NCBI GenBank assembly: GCA_028284565.1
Contig: JANQRM010000170.1
Coordinates: 1-36,176, forward strand
Reading direction: 5' to 3'
DNA length: 36,176 nt
Origin: Anaerolineae bacterium
GTDB taxonomy: Bacteria > Chloroflexota > Anaerolineae > Aggregatilineales > Phototrophicaceae
In this document: positions 8,195-16,278 of the stretch, piece by piece
Layout: each line of letters begins with the position of its first letter
Numbering within the stretch: position 1 is the first letter of the stretch
Made by a program: the position numbers and the translations under genes
Notes under the pieces: model-generated
What the model was told of the DNA's origin: nothing
The model's database searches: none
The model's input: the letters and a program-made list of their open reading frames with translations, nothing else

Positions 8195-8545
8195 CTGGAC
8201 TCATTGAATATGGCTCGTCACATCGTGGATATTGTGGAAGAGCGTAAGGCAGAAGACATTGTTTTGTTGGATTTACGTCCCGATCAAGTAATTGCGGATT
8301 TTTTTGTTATCTGCAATGGAGATAATGAACGACACTTGCGCGCCTTGGAAGGCTATGTGCGTGATGAGGTGAAGCGCGAGCATCAAGTTAAACCCTACTC
8401 TGTCGATGGCAATCCTGAAAGTGGCTGGATTGTGCTGGATTATGGGGATGTGGTGGTGCATATCTTCTCAGAAATCCAACGCCATTTTTATGATATTGAA
8501 GAATTCTGGAGCCACGACTCGAAAGTGATGCTCAGTATTCAGTAA
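8195..8545 (+). CDS. rsfS: Ribosomal silencing factor RsfS (YbeB/Iojap family), probable CTG start
   Basis: From the CTG start the protein has 116 residues, the usual family length. It begins with the conserved (L/M)DSLNMARHIVDIVEERKAE pattern, then DIVLLDLR and a typical C-terminal W-x-x-LDYGDVVVHIF. RsfS binds protein L14 on the large ribosomal subunit and blocks joining with the small subunit when nutrients are short. The start rests on an ideal GGAGG site and on family alignment from memory. A longer form from ATG 8174 would add seven residues, including codons of the ribosome site. The gene has its own strong promoter and a hairpin terminator. Confidence 0.9.
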   Translation: MDSLNMARHIVDIVEERKAEDIVLLDLRPDQVIADFFVICNGDNERHLRALEGYVRDEVKREHQVKPYSVDGNPESGWIVLDYGDVVVHIFSEIQRHFYDIEEFWSHDSKVMLSIQ

Positions 8546-8553
8546 ATGTAAGG

Positions 8554-8579
8554 AGGGGCGAATATCATCAGCCCCTTTT
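8554..8579 (+). terminator. Probable terminator after rsfS
   Basis: AGGGGC (8554-8559) pairs with GCCCCT (8571-8576) around an 11-base loop, followed by TTTTCCCCTT. It lies nine bases after the rsfS stop. Confidence 0.55.
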
Positions 8580-8637
8580 CCCCTTCTACTTAACCCTCAC
8601 CAACATTCTGACAAATTCCCCATGTCATTCGGTTTAT

Positions 8638-8646
8638 TGTTATAAT
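8638..8646 (+). promoter_or_regulatory. Extended -10 promoter of the PPC-repeat gene
   Basis: TG-T-TATAAT (8638-8646) is a full extended -10 box, 32 bases before the ATG at 8679. The -35 region is poor, as is common with extended -10 promoters. Confidence 0.5.
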
Positions 8647-8678
8647 CAAAGCGACCTATCAGCTGTTGGGACGTTTTC

Positions 8679-10919
8679 ATGACCTTGTTGAAGCGATGTC
8701 TTCATCTCATCTTAGTTTTTATGTTGATGATGCTCTCTGTCGTCTATGCACAAGATACTCCGGTATTCCCAATTACTCCGGGCATTATTGAAGGCAATAT
8801 CAACGATAGTTTCCCTAGTATTCGGTACAGCTTTGAGGTCTCGAATGAGGATAGTGTCACGATTACGATGGAGAATACTTCGGGTGATCTTGACCCGTTT
8901 TTGCAATTGTTTGCACCCAATGGCGAGTTAATAACGGTCAATGATGATTTAGAAAGTGGCAATCGAAATGCCCGTATCAGCTTCACAGCGGATAGTAATG
9001 GGACGTTTCAAATCGAAGCCACGCGCTTTGATCAGGCTACAGGGACTACGAGTGGTACATTTCGGCTTCTCCTTGATATTGAAGGGCAAATGGTGGATGA
9101 CACGCCCATCGACCCTCTGAGTATCCCGCCGGATTTTGGTGTGGATTATGACTTCATTGATTATGATGAGTTTGGATTTGGGACAATTGATGTCACCACA
9201 AATAAACAGTATTTTGTCCTAGGTGGAGATCAAGGGGATTTTGTGCGGGTTATTCTTACCATCACGGAAGGCGATCTCGCACCTCAATTAAGCGTGCTGA
9301 ATAACCAACTGGCGGTAATTAGTCAAACTGCCGATGCACCAACTGGCGAGGCGATTGTCTATGCAACATTACCAGAACGCGGATGGTATCTAATTGAAGC
9401 GCAGCCGAGTGAAGGTGTGGGGCGTTTTAGTGTCTATCCTACCCGACTTGCTGAAGCGGTTATATCGCCAGATGCGCCAATCGAAGCTGAGTTCACCACG
9501 GATACTCCTCTTTTATCTTATATTTTCAATGGCACGATTGGAGACCGTGTTTTTGCTCAAATTGCGATGAATGAATTGGATACCGGGGTTGTCCCACGTA
9601 TCCGTTTACTTGACTTAGATTTGACACCGCTGGCGAGTCGAGCTGGGAATGCCCAAGCTCGTGTCAGTGCTGAATTGCAACGGTCTGCTCCTTATATCAT
9701 TCAAGTTGAGAATGAGAATCCTTCGGCAACAGGAACGTTTATGCTGGAATTGCGTCGTGTCCCGTTGGATATTACGAAAGAAAATGTGATTCCCGTCAGT
9801 TATAACGAAACCTATAAAGGGACAGTCAGTAGTGAAGAACCAATTGTCTTCTATCGTTTTATCGGGAAGCAGAATGAGTTGGTAACGATTGAAATGCAAG
9901 CTCAGCCGACGAATAGTCCTATTCCGCTTGATCCAGCAGTGTTGCTGGTCGATGCAAATCTGAATGAATTGGCATTTAGTGATAATGTGGGAAGTACTCG
10001 TAATGGTCGGATTGTTCAGTTTTCCCTACCGACAGATGGAACATACTACATTTTGGCACCACGCTCTGGATTTGCGAATGGTAATACAACGGGTGATTTT
10101 GACCTCACCTTGACTGTGGGGCAGATTTCGCTGTCGCAAGGTGCATTGACGGTGACTCTCTCTTGGCAAGGGGATGCAGACCTGAATTTATTTGTGCGTG
10201 ACCCGCTAGGTCGGACGGTTTCATGGAGTAATCCAATTGTACCGAGTGGGGGTGCGCTTCAAATCGACAGCAATACAAATTGTGAAACCCCCACGGACCA
10301 ACCCATTGAGCATATCACTTGGCAAGGGGGGGATGCGCCAAATGGTGATTATGTGATTTGGGTGTGGTATCAAAATGTGTGTAGCCTGAATCAAGATGTC
10401 ACCTTTTCATTGAATGTCTCGGCATTTGGGGAGTCGCTTTTTACGGTTGGTGATAGGTTGCCGATTGTGTTGTCTCCTGAGCAACGGTTTGAGTCGGTAG
10501 TGCGTTTGACAGAGATGGGTGGTTTCGTGGTGAATGAGCGCAATATCACCAACCCATCTGCCCAGCAAAGTGCGAGTCAAGGTGGGGATATTTTGCTACG
10601 TTATGGGGATTCTGTGGTGGGCAATCTCAATGATGATATTTTTGCCTTGTTCTATCAATTTCAAGGTTTTGAGGGAGATACGATTCGAATTGATGCAGAC
10701 CGACAAACGGGTAATCTTGACTCTATTATCGTGTTGCGGGATGCGGATGACCGTAATTTAGCACGGAATGATGACCGCAGTGCGACGGATTTCAATTCGA
10801 CCTTAGAATATACACTCCCGGCCGATGGACAATACATCATTGCGGTGACGCGCTTTGGTTTGCAGGATGGCACAACCAATGGGGATTTTCGCTTGACGCT
10901 TAACCGAGTCATTGAGTAA
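8679..10919 (+). CDS. Secreted multi-domain protein with PPC repeats and a DUF2135-like domain
   Basis: The 746-residue protein has a signal peptide (1-24, ending VVYA before QDTP). The rest is all beta domains of the bacterial pre-peptidase C-terminal (PPC) type at about 38-132, 165-255, 265-360, 375-478 and 645-745. The first, fourth and last are clearest, with the G-D-L-D-x-x-L...D...N-G-x-Y-x-I-x-x-R pattern. At about 488-585 a different unit reads DADLNLFVRDPLGR and later W-x-GGDAPNGDYVIWV, like the YfaP/DUF2135 fold. No protease or other catalytic domain is visible, so it is probably a surface or secreted binding protein. Cysteines C535 and C568, both in the DUF2135-like part, could form a disulfide. 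Confidence 0.85.
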   Translation: MTLLKRCLHLILVFMLMMLSVVYAQDTPVFPITPGIIEGNINDSFPSIRYSFEVSNEDSVTITMENTSGDLDPFLQLFAPNGELITVNDDLESGNRNARISFTADSNGTFQIEATRFDQATGTTSGTFRLLLDIEGQMVDDTPIDPLSIPPDFGVDYDFIDYDEFGFGTIDVTTNKQYFVLGGDQGDFVRVILTITEGDLAPQLSVLNNQLAVISQTADAPTGEAIVYATLPERGWYLIEAQPSEGVGRFSVYPTRLAEAVISPDAPIEAEFTTDTPLLSYIFNGTIGDRVFAQIAMNELDTGVVPRIRLLDLDLTPLASRAGNAQARVSAELQRSAPYIIQVENENPSATGTFMLELRRVPLDITKENVIPVSYNETYKGTVSSEEPIVFYRFIGKQNELVTIEMQAQPTNSPIPLDPAVLLVDANLNELAFSDNVGSTRNGRIVQFSLPTDGTYYILAPRSGFANGNTTGDFDLTLTVGQISLSQGALTVTLSWQGDADLNLFVRDPLGRTVSWSNPIVPSGGALQIDSNTNCETPTDQPIEHITWQGGDAPNGDYVIWVWYQNVCSLNQDVTFSLNVSAFGESLFTVGDRLPIVLSPEQRFESVVRLTEMGGFVVNERNITNPSAQQSASQGGDILLRYGDSVVGNLNDDIFALFYQFQGFEGDTIRIDADRQTGNLDSIIVLRDADDRNLARNDDRSATDFNSTLEYTLPADGQYIIAVTRFGLQDGTTNGDFRLTLNRVIE

Positions 10920-10947
10920 GACCACTACACAATTTCTTCGCAAAATA

Positions 10948-10997
10948 CTGACTAGCCGATGCTGTAAAAGCCTGCTACGCTGGCAATCTGACTAGCC
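10948..10997. repeat. Direct repeat CTGACTAGCC upstream of the epimerase gene
   Basis: The ten bases CTGACTAGCC occur at 10948-10957 and 10988-10997, exactly 40 bp apart (about four helical turns), just before the epimerase start. The spacing suits a two-site operator on one DNA face, but chance or a short duplication is possible. Confidence 0.4.
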
Positions 10998-11021
10998 AAA
11001 AGCAAACAAAGGCAAATCATC

Positions 11022-12008
11022 GTGAAAGTGCTAGTGACTGGCGGGGCAGGCTATATTGGAAGCCATGTTGTGGAGATGCTCATTGCAGGAGGTTATGACG
11101 TTGTCGTTTTCGATAACCTGAGTGCGGGACATCGAGAGGCGGTTCATCAAGACGCGGAACTTGTGATCGGCGATTTGCTCAACATGGACGACTTGAGCGC
11201 GTTGTTCTCTGCCCATCAATTTGAAGGGATATTGCACTTTGCATCGCATATCTTGGTTGGGGAGAGCATGGAAAACCCCTTTAAGTATTTGCGGGATAAT
11301 GTTGATGCTGTCGTGAATGTGTTGGAGTTGTCGACACAGCACGATGTCAAACGCTTTATCTTGTCTTCTACTGCTAATCTTTATGATGCTCCGCAGACGA
11401 TTCCCATTAATGAAAGTGAAGCTGTGATTCCCGGCAGTGTCTATGGAGAGACTAAAAACATTGCAGAACGCCTGTTAATGTGGATGGATCGAATCTATGG
11501 GTTGAAGTCTTGTTGTTTACGTTATTTTAATGCCTGTGGCGCACATCCTAATGGACACATTGGCGAAGACCATTCGCCTGAATCGCATTTGATTCCCATA
11601 GTACTACAAGTTGCACTGGGTCAACGTGATCACGTGACGATTTATGGGACAGATTATGAAACTTCCGATGGGACGTGTATCCGAGATTATGTGCATGTGA
11701 TGGATTTGGCGAAGGCGCATATATTGGCATTTGAGGCTTTGGAAAAGGGTGAGAGTCGGGTTTATAACTTAGGGAGTGGCACGGGCTATTCGGTCAAAGA
11801 GGTGATTGAAACGGCGCGTGAGGTGACAGGGCATCCGATTCCAACGGTTGACGGAGACCGTCGGGCTGGGGATTTACCAGTTCTGGTTGCCGATAGCACG
11901 AAAATTATGCAAGAACTCGGTTGGGAGCCACTTTATGATAACCTCAAGCGGATATTGGAAACGGCGTGGACATGGCATCAGAATCACCCTCGTGGATTCG
12001 ATGATTAG
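11022..12008 (+). CDS. galE: UDP-glucose 4-epimerase, GalE-like
   Basis: This 328-residue extended short-chain dehydrogenase has a Rossmann NAD motif GGAGYIGSH (7-15), a D31-NLSAGHREA segment typical of GalE, and the catalytic Y141-x3-K145 in SVYGETK. S115/S116 supply the active-site hydroxyl. [18 protein letters not shown] (168-185) and [12 protein letters not shown] (219-230) are hallmark GalE segments. The enzyme interconverts UDP-glucose and UDP-galactose (or the N-acetyl forms) for envelope polysaccharide. LYDAP replaces the usual VYG segment after the serine, a small departure. The start is GTG with a weak AAAGG site ten bases upstream. No other sugar genes are adjacent. Confidence 0.93.
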   Translation: MKVLVTGGAGYIGSHVVEMLIAGGYDVVVFDNLSAGHREAVHQDAELVIGDLLNMDDLSALFSAHQFEGILHFASHILVGESMENPFKYLRDNVDAVVNVLELSTQHDVKRFILSSTANLYDAPQTIPINESEAVIPGSVYGETKNIAERLLMWMDRIYGLKSCCLRYFNACGAHPNGHIGEDHSPESHLIPIVLQVALGQRDHVTIYGTDYETSDGTCIRDYVHVMDLAKAHILAFEALEKGESRVYNLGSGTGYSVKEVIETAREVTGHPIPTVDGDRRAGDLPVLVADSTKIMQELGWEPLYDNLKRILETAWTWHQNHPRGFDD

Positions 12009-12032
12009 TAGGGAGCGTAGGGAAACCGTCGC

Positions 12033-12061
12033 TAGGCATGGGGAGATGACATCCTTATAAT
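12033..12061 (+). promoter_or_regulatory. Probable promoter of the TPR-like membrane protein gene
   Basis: TAGGCA (12033-12038) and consensus TATAAT (12056-12061) are spaced 17 bases apart, with the ATG at 12101 about 34 bases after the likely start of transcription. The -35 box matches at four of six positions. Confidence 0.45.
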
Positions 12062-12100
12062 GCACGGTTTGTAATCTGGTAGAAGCACGAGAAAAGATGT

Positions 12101-13249
12101 ATGCAACCACACGATGACTCAACTGAACCTCGCTCTCCATTTCGTGATGCGACACCAGAACTGATTCCAGCTGAGGATGATTCTGGCGGACCGGGCTGTA
12201 TAGTTTGGGGCTTGGTTGGGTTGCTGACAGTTTTTTTGGGGGGAATGGTTATTATTTTGGCAATCATTTCCGGCTTTAACTCTGGGTTAACAATCGCCAA
12301 ATCTAATGCGACTGCCACACAAAATGCTGAGATACAAGTCCAATGTGAGTTGCTGGGGAATGACCTGCGTGATGGTGGAAATTTGAGCTTGGCACAACGC
12401 CGTATTGAAGTGTTGCTGGAACAAACGCCAGCAGTTGCCTGCTTGAATACCTATATTCCCACTGCGACAACGATCTTCTTGCAAAGTTTGCCCACAGCAA
12501 CTGCCACGCCGACGGTTACACTCTCACCGACAATGACCCATACGCCGACAATTGCTCCGACAGATGCGCCAACAACGGAAGCAGTTGTGGACACGGATTC
12601 ACCTTTTGATTTGGAAGACTTGTTCTCGGATGCTCAATCGGCGATTGCAGTTGGAGAGTTTGTGGATGCAATCGATACCTTAGACGCGATTATCGCAATC
12701 GACCCTGACTATCGTGCAACGGAAGTCTCCCAGATGATTTTTAATGCGTTGACTTCTCATGCGACGAATCTCTATCGCACGGGGAGTCTGGCGGAAGCGA
12801 TAGTTTATACGGGGCGGGCGGAACAATACGGTGACATCGGCGGGTTGAATTATGAACGCTTCATTGCGTCGCTCTATCTGGATGCTCAACGTTACACCGG
12901 ACGCAATTACCCACAAGCCATTTCGCTGTTACGTCGGATTGTCTACGAGCAAAATCTACCCAACTACAATGGCGATTCAGTGCGACTTTTGCAAGAGCAA
13001 TACTTTGCTTATGCGGATGCTTTAGTGATACAAATGGATTACTGTAATGCCTTCCAACAATATGATTTGGGCTTGCAAGTGAATGCCAATTCTGGATTGG
13101 TGGCGAGTGCGCGGGCGAATCGGGATCAAGCAGAGATTAACTGTCAGAATGCACCCGCAACGCCTGATCCGAATGCACCGACGATTGACCCTGCCAATGC
13201 ACCTCCGCCAACAGCGACCTTCGCTCCGGTGGGGCAACCGGGTGGCTAG
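12101..13249 (+). CDS. Membrane-anchored protein with Thr/Pro linker and TPR-like region
   Basis: I do not recognise a named function. The 382-residue protein begins with an acidic cytoplasmic tail (1-30), then one membrane helix (about 31-58). A short helical part (about 68-115) and a low-complexity TATPT/TMTHTPT linker (about 138-170) follow. Next comes a helical repeat region (about 175-350) with TPR-like pairs such as A-x-x-A-I-A-V-G-E-F-V-D-A-I-D-T-L and G-S-L-A-E-A-I-V-Y-T-G-R-A-E. The tail is Pro/Ala-rich. The outside part probably binds other proteins. It has its own promoter and a strong terminator. Confidence 0.8.
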   Translation: MQPHDDSTEPRSPFRDATPELIPAEDDSGGPGCIVWGLVGLLTVFLGGMVIILAIISGFNSGLTIAKSNATATQNAEIQVQCELLGNDLRDGGNLSLAQRRIEVLLEQTPAVACLNTYIPTATTIFLQSLPTATATPTVTLSPTMTHTPTIAPTDAPTTEAVVDTDSPFDLEDLFSDAQSAIAVGEFVDAIDTLDAIIAIDPDYRATEVSQMIFNALTSHATNLYRTGSLAEAIVYTGRAEQYGDIGGLNYERFIASLYLDAQRYTGRNYPQAISLLRRIVYEQNLPNYNGDSVRLLQEQYFAYADALVIQMDYCNAFQQYDLGLQVNANSGLVASARANRDQAEINCQNAPATPDPNAPTIDPANAPPPTATFAPVGQPGG

Positions 13250-13361
13250 TCTTCATCCTTTGCTCATTTTAGATTCATTTGAGATTAAATCGAGGACATT
13301 ATACTTTGGTCTCGGATAGGTGAATCGCTGACGTTTTCATCACGAGCCTATCTATCGAAAG

Positions 13362-13402
13362 CACCTGCCGGATTCCCCCTTCTCGGTAGGTGTCTTTCTT
13401 TA
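13362..13402 (+). terminator. Terminator after the TPR-like gene, perhaps bidirectional
   Basis: CACCTGCCG (13362-13370) pairs with CGGTAGGTG (13384-13392) with one mismatch-tolerant position around a 13-base loop, followed by TCTTTCTTT. The convergent AT-rich gene ends at 13425, so the hairpin may serve both strands; the opposite strand has only a short CTTTC after the stem. Confidence 0.6.
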
Positions 13403-13424
13403 GGTGACAGATGATTTAATAGAT

Positions 13425-15302
13425 TTACTCTTCTTTTATCCCCCAAAATCTATCAAATAATACCCCTAAGACGAAAGTAACGACTAAAATAGCACTTAAT
13501 AATAGTACGACATCAATTCTAATTGGAGCATTCTGAGGATTTTGAACGAACGGTGCAAGAATGTAACTAAAAACTGCAAGGATAAACATAAATATCAATG
13601 TAAGTCCTGATAAAGCGAATCTTGCTCCTTTTCTAATTCTACCTAGTCGCTGAATTTGCTGATTAATCTTATGATTTTTTATCGCAATTGCCGCAAAATC
13701 AGCAAAAGTTTCTAAAGTTTCAATTTGTATTTCTGTAAAAGCACAAGGGTTTGGGTGTTCAATATTGATAACACCCAAAACTGTTGGTTGCTCATCATTT
13801 TTATCTTCCTGTAATCTCAATATATCGCGCAATTTATCCAAAAAAATCGGTTGGTTATCATATTTATCCCTCTCTTTATCCAAAATAGGAATTGATATAT
13901 TTGATTTTGTAGTAGTGTAAAAGCTTTCTTCATATTCTGTTTGTCTCCAAGCTCGTGTAGCAACAGGATCGTAATAGGACAACGAGCCTGCAGTTTCACC
14001 ATTTCCAAATTCAAAAGTACAATCATCCCGTATTACGATTTTTCTACGAACGTGAGCCAGAGCAGTAATACCATCTTCCTTTTGAATTTTTTCCTCAGAG
14101 TCGTATATCGGGAACTTAGCTATTTCGATGATGTGTGTAGTATAACTGTGTTTAGAGTCTGTCTTAATCGCAAGATATTTTTTAGCCTCATTGGGTAGTA
14201 CCACATAGCTGATTGAACCATCAACCAACTTTGCCGCTTCTAACGCAATAGTTGTAAGAATTTTTTCTTGTTCAATCTGTCCAACTAATGTTGTAAGGGC
14301 AGTTTCAAGTCTCTTCGTAGCTTCAGATTGTTGTGCAGAAAGAATAGTGAGCGCTGCTTGATTGGCAAATTGTCTCAGTGTTACCTCATTGGTATTTGTA
14401 TAGTCGAAAATTTTGCCATTGTGACCATTTTCTATCGTATCTAATGTAATAATTCCAACAATCTCATCGAGATAACGTAAAGGCAACACGATCCAAGATT
14501 TTACATTTCCTGTTAGTGAATAATCCCAACCATAATTTTCTAACTCATGTTTTGCGTCAGAAAAAACCCTACGCTTCAACTCACCCCTTAAAACAGCCTG
14601 AATCAGCTGATCATCCTTAACGGGTCTGTGTAATTTCCAGTCGGTTTCGTCATACCCAACCTTATGTAATAAGGTACGTACTGAACGTCCGATTATATCA
14701 TCTTTATCTTTGTCATTGATATAATCTCTTTCGCTTAATAACGATAATGTGGCACGGTCATATTTCACTAAATTCCTAATTTGATCGAGTACAGCTTGTG
14801 CTGATTCTCCTAAATTATCGACATGTTTATTAAGTTCACGGCTTGTTCCATACCGATTTTTCCTGTAATTAATGATTTCTAAAGTAGCGTTAATATGCCC
14901 TGCTAAGATAAACGGTTCATATTGTTCTTCAAAATAAGCATAATATCCTCCTCTTAGAGCTTCCTTGGTAGCGTTTAGGGAACCACCCAAAACTATGAGA
15001 ATCAATTCAACATAACGGTCACGACTTTTTGCATCATTAACAACAACTCGCCATAATTCTTCATCATCGGGATGTTGGAAAAACAATATAACTGTATTGT
15101 AATTATCTGGCTCACTTAAGTAATCAAGTGAAGTGATCTTTGTAGAATTTGCGTTTGGTTTAGTACATGGAATTCTAGGAGCTGAAGATAATTCATTTTC
15201 TAAATTTAGTTCTTCAAATGCTTTAGTGATTTGAGTATCTGATAACTTTGCAGAATGAAGGACAACTACACGTTTCCAACGGTGCGACAATGGAGAAGTC
15301 AT
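13425..15302 (-). CDS. Pseudo-receiver, two GAF domains and two C-terminal membrane helices
   Basis: Residues 9-145 of this 625-residue protein have a receiver-like alternating pattern, but the phospho-aspartate site reads VILFFQHP, so it cannot be phosphorylated in the usual way. GAF-like domains lie at about 165-325 (YDRATLSLL...SWIVLPLRYLDEIVGIITLD) and 340-542 (the latter ending TVLGVINIEHPNP...F-x-x-I-Q-I-E-T-L). Helices at about 561-583 and 594-617 anchor the C-terminus. There is no kinase, cyclase or HD-GYP output domain, so the membrane pair or a partner must be the output. The gene is more AT-rich than its neighbours (a sample line at 13741-13800 is 40% GC by hand count, against 48% at 1501-1560). 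Function unknown; signalling or a stress/defence sensor are possibilities. Confidence 0.75.
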   Translation of the reverse strand: MTSPLSHRWKRVVVLHSAKLSDTQITKAFEELNLENELSSAPRIPCTKPNANSTKITSLDYLSEPDNYNTVILFFQHPDDEELWRVVVNDAKSRDRYVELILIVLGGSLNATKEALRGGYYAYFEEQYEPFILAGHINATLEIINYRKNRYGTSRELNKHVDNLGESAQAVLDQIRNLVKYDRATLSLLSERDYINDKDKDDIIGRSVRTLLHKVGYDETDWKLHRPVKDDQLIQAVLRGELKRRVFSDAKHELENYGWDYSLTGNVKSWIVLPLRYLDEIVGIITLDTIENGHNGKIFDYTNTNEVTLRQFANQAALTILSAQQSEATKRLETALTTLVGQIEQEKILTTIALEAAKLVDGSISYVVLPNEAKKYLAIKTDSKHSYTTHIIEIAKFPIYDSEEKIQKEDGITALAHVRRKIVIRDDCTFEFGNGETAGSLSYYDPVATRAWRQTEYEESFYTTTKSNISIPILDKERDKYDNQPIFLDKLRDILRLQEDKNDEQPTVLGVINIEHPNPCAFTEIQIETLETFADFAAIAIKNHKINQQIQRLGRIRKGARFALSGLTLIFMFILAVFSYILAPFVQNPQNAPIRIDVVLLLSAILVVTFVLGVLFDRFWGIKEE

Positions 15303-15338
15303 TTTCTTTAAGAGTAAGTTTGGATAAATATTCTAATA

Positions 15339-15368
15339 ACTATAACATATGTTGTATTTCTGAACCAA
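15339..15368 (-). promoter_or_regulatory. Promoter of the GAF protein gene with a palindrome in its spacer
   Basis: On the minus strand, TTGGTT (15368-15363) and TATAGT (15344-15339) are spaced 18 bases apart. TG-t before the -10 box makes it extended. The spacer holds the perfect 10-bp palindrome AACATATGTT (15344-15353), placed where a repressor could act. The ATG at 15302 is about 30 bases after the predicted transcript start. Confidence 0.5.
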
Positions 15369-15393
15369 TTTGATGAGATATTCACTATAAACT

Positions 15394-15421
15394 AAAAGAG
15401 ACGACTTGCATCGTCTCTTTT
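15394..15421 (-). terminator. Strong terminator of pspA (symmetrical hairpin)
   Basis: AAAAGAGACGA (15394-15404) and TCGTCTCTTTT (15411-15421) form an 11-bp perfect stem with a 6-base loop, with A and T runs on both sides. It works as an intrinsic terminator for pspA, 26 bases before it, and separates pspA from the GAF gene. Confidence 0.8.
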
Positions 15422-15446
15422 GTTGATGTTTTAATCTGATTAAGGT

Positions 15447-16127
15447 TTATTCACCCAAGCCCAGACGACTGCGACGTTCTTCGAGTTGACGGTCTACTTC
15501 ACCAATGCCAACGGCATCTTCGATTTGGTCTTGCAGTTTCGCGGCGGCGAGTTCGGTACGTGCGTCTTCTTGGTCGATTTTGGCGCGAATTTCATCTACC
15601 AAGCCGTCGATTTCGGCATCCCCTGTCGACTCGATTTGGTTGAGGCTCTTGATGGTGGTCGTGACGACTTTCTTGCTTTCCATCAATTCCATCAAGGAAC
15701 GCATGCGTTCACGTTCTTGCTTGACGGAGGTGAGCTTGGCTTCGAGCTTCATCCGCATCTTGAGCATATCTTGATATTGCTCTTCTTGGACTTGCCATTG
15801 CTCATAGTATTCTTGCGCGAGTTCTTGTTTGGTGTTCATTTCCGCTTGGGCGGCGGCGGCAAGGGAGTCTTTCCCGCGCATGAGGAGGGTATCAATATCG
15901 CGGTCTAGCTTATCGGCGGCGGCGGCGAATTCTTCATATTTTCGCTTGAGCGTCCGAACCGTCCCACCCACAGTCGCGGCGGAATCTTCGAGTGCTTCAA
16001 GATTGCGTTCTACCTCACGGATGTATTCATCCATGACTTTGACGGAATTGCTTTGTAAGGCCCGATCCACCAATCCATGCAGATTGGCGTTGAAGAGGGT
16101 GCGAACTTTATCAATGATGGTTGGCAT
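15447..16127 (-). CDS. pspA: PspA/IM30 family membrane-maintenance protein
   Basis: The 226-residue, almost wholly helical protein begins with the amphipathic N-terminal helix typical of the family (IIDKVRTLFNANLHGLVDRA). Long charged coiled coils follow (about 28-190). PspA/Vipp1 proteins assemble into rods or rings on the inner face of the cytoplasmic membrane and protect it against proton leakage. Length and pattern fit the family (about 220-250). No pspF, pspB or pspC lies nearby. It has its own promoter and terminator, so it is a single-gene unit divergent from the HTTM gene. Confidence 0.88.
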   Translation of the reverse strand: MPTIIDKVRTLFNANLHGLVDRALQSNSVKVMDEYIREVERNLEALEDSAATVGGTVRTLKRKYEEFAAAADKLDRDIDTLLMRGKDSLAAAAQAEMNTKQELAQEYYEQWQVQEEQYQDMLKMRMKLEAKLTSVKQERERMRSLMELMESKKVVTTTIKSLNQIESTGDAEIDGLVDEIRAKIDQEDARTELAAAKLQDQIEDAVGIGEVDRQLEERRSRLGLGE

Positions 16128-16170
16128 ATCTGGTTTTCCCTTATCACTGTCGAAATAGATGTGCGGTATC

Positions 16171-16200
16171 AGTATATCATGAAGCGTAACGGTGTTACAA
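16171..16200 (-). promoter_or_regulatory. Promoter of pspA
   Basis: On the minus strand, TTGTAA (16200-16195) and TATACT (16176-16171) are spaced 18 bases apart, with TGa in front of the -10 box (extended). The leader is about 37 bases and holds AGGG near the ATG at 16127. Confidence 0.55.
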
Positions 16201-16266
16201 AGAGAAATTACGAATCCTATCTCAAAAAAGTTGCAAGACTTGAGGTGGCAATTGCTGGATTCACAC

Positions 16267-16272
16267 TATAAT
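16267..16272 (+). promoter_or_regulatory. -10 box placed for a leaderless HTTM transcript
   Basis: A consensus TATAAT ends six bases before the ATG at 16279, so the first transcribed base should be at or next to the start codon. There is no ribosome binding site in between. No good -35 box is seen at normal spacing. Confidence 0.4.
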
Positions 16273-16278
16273 ACGGCT

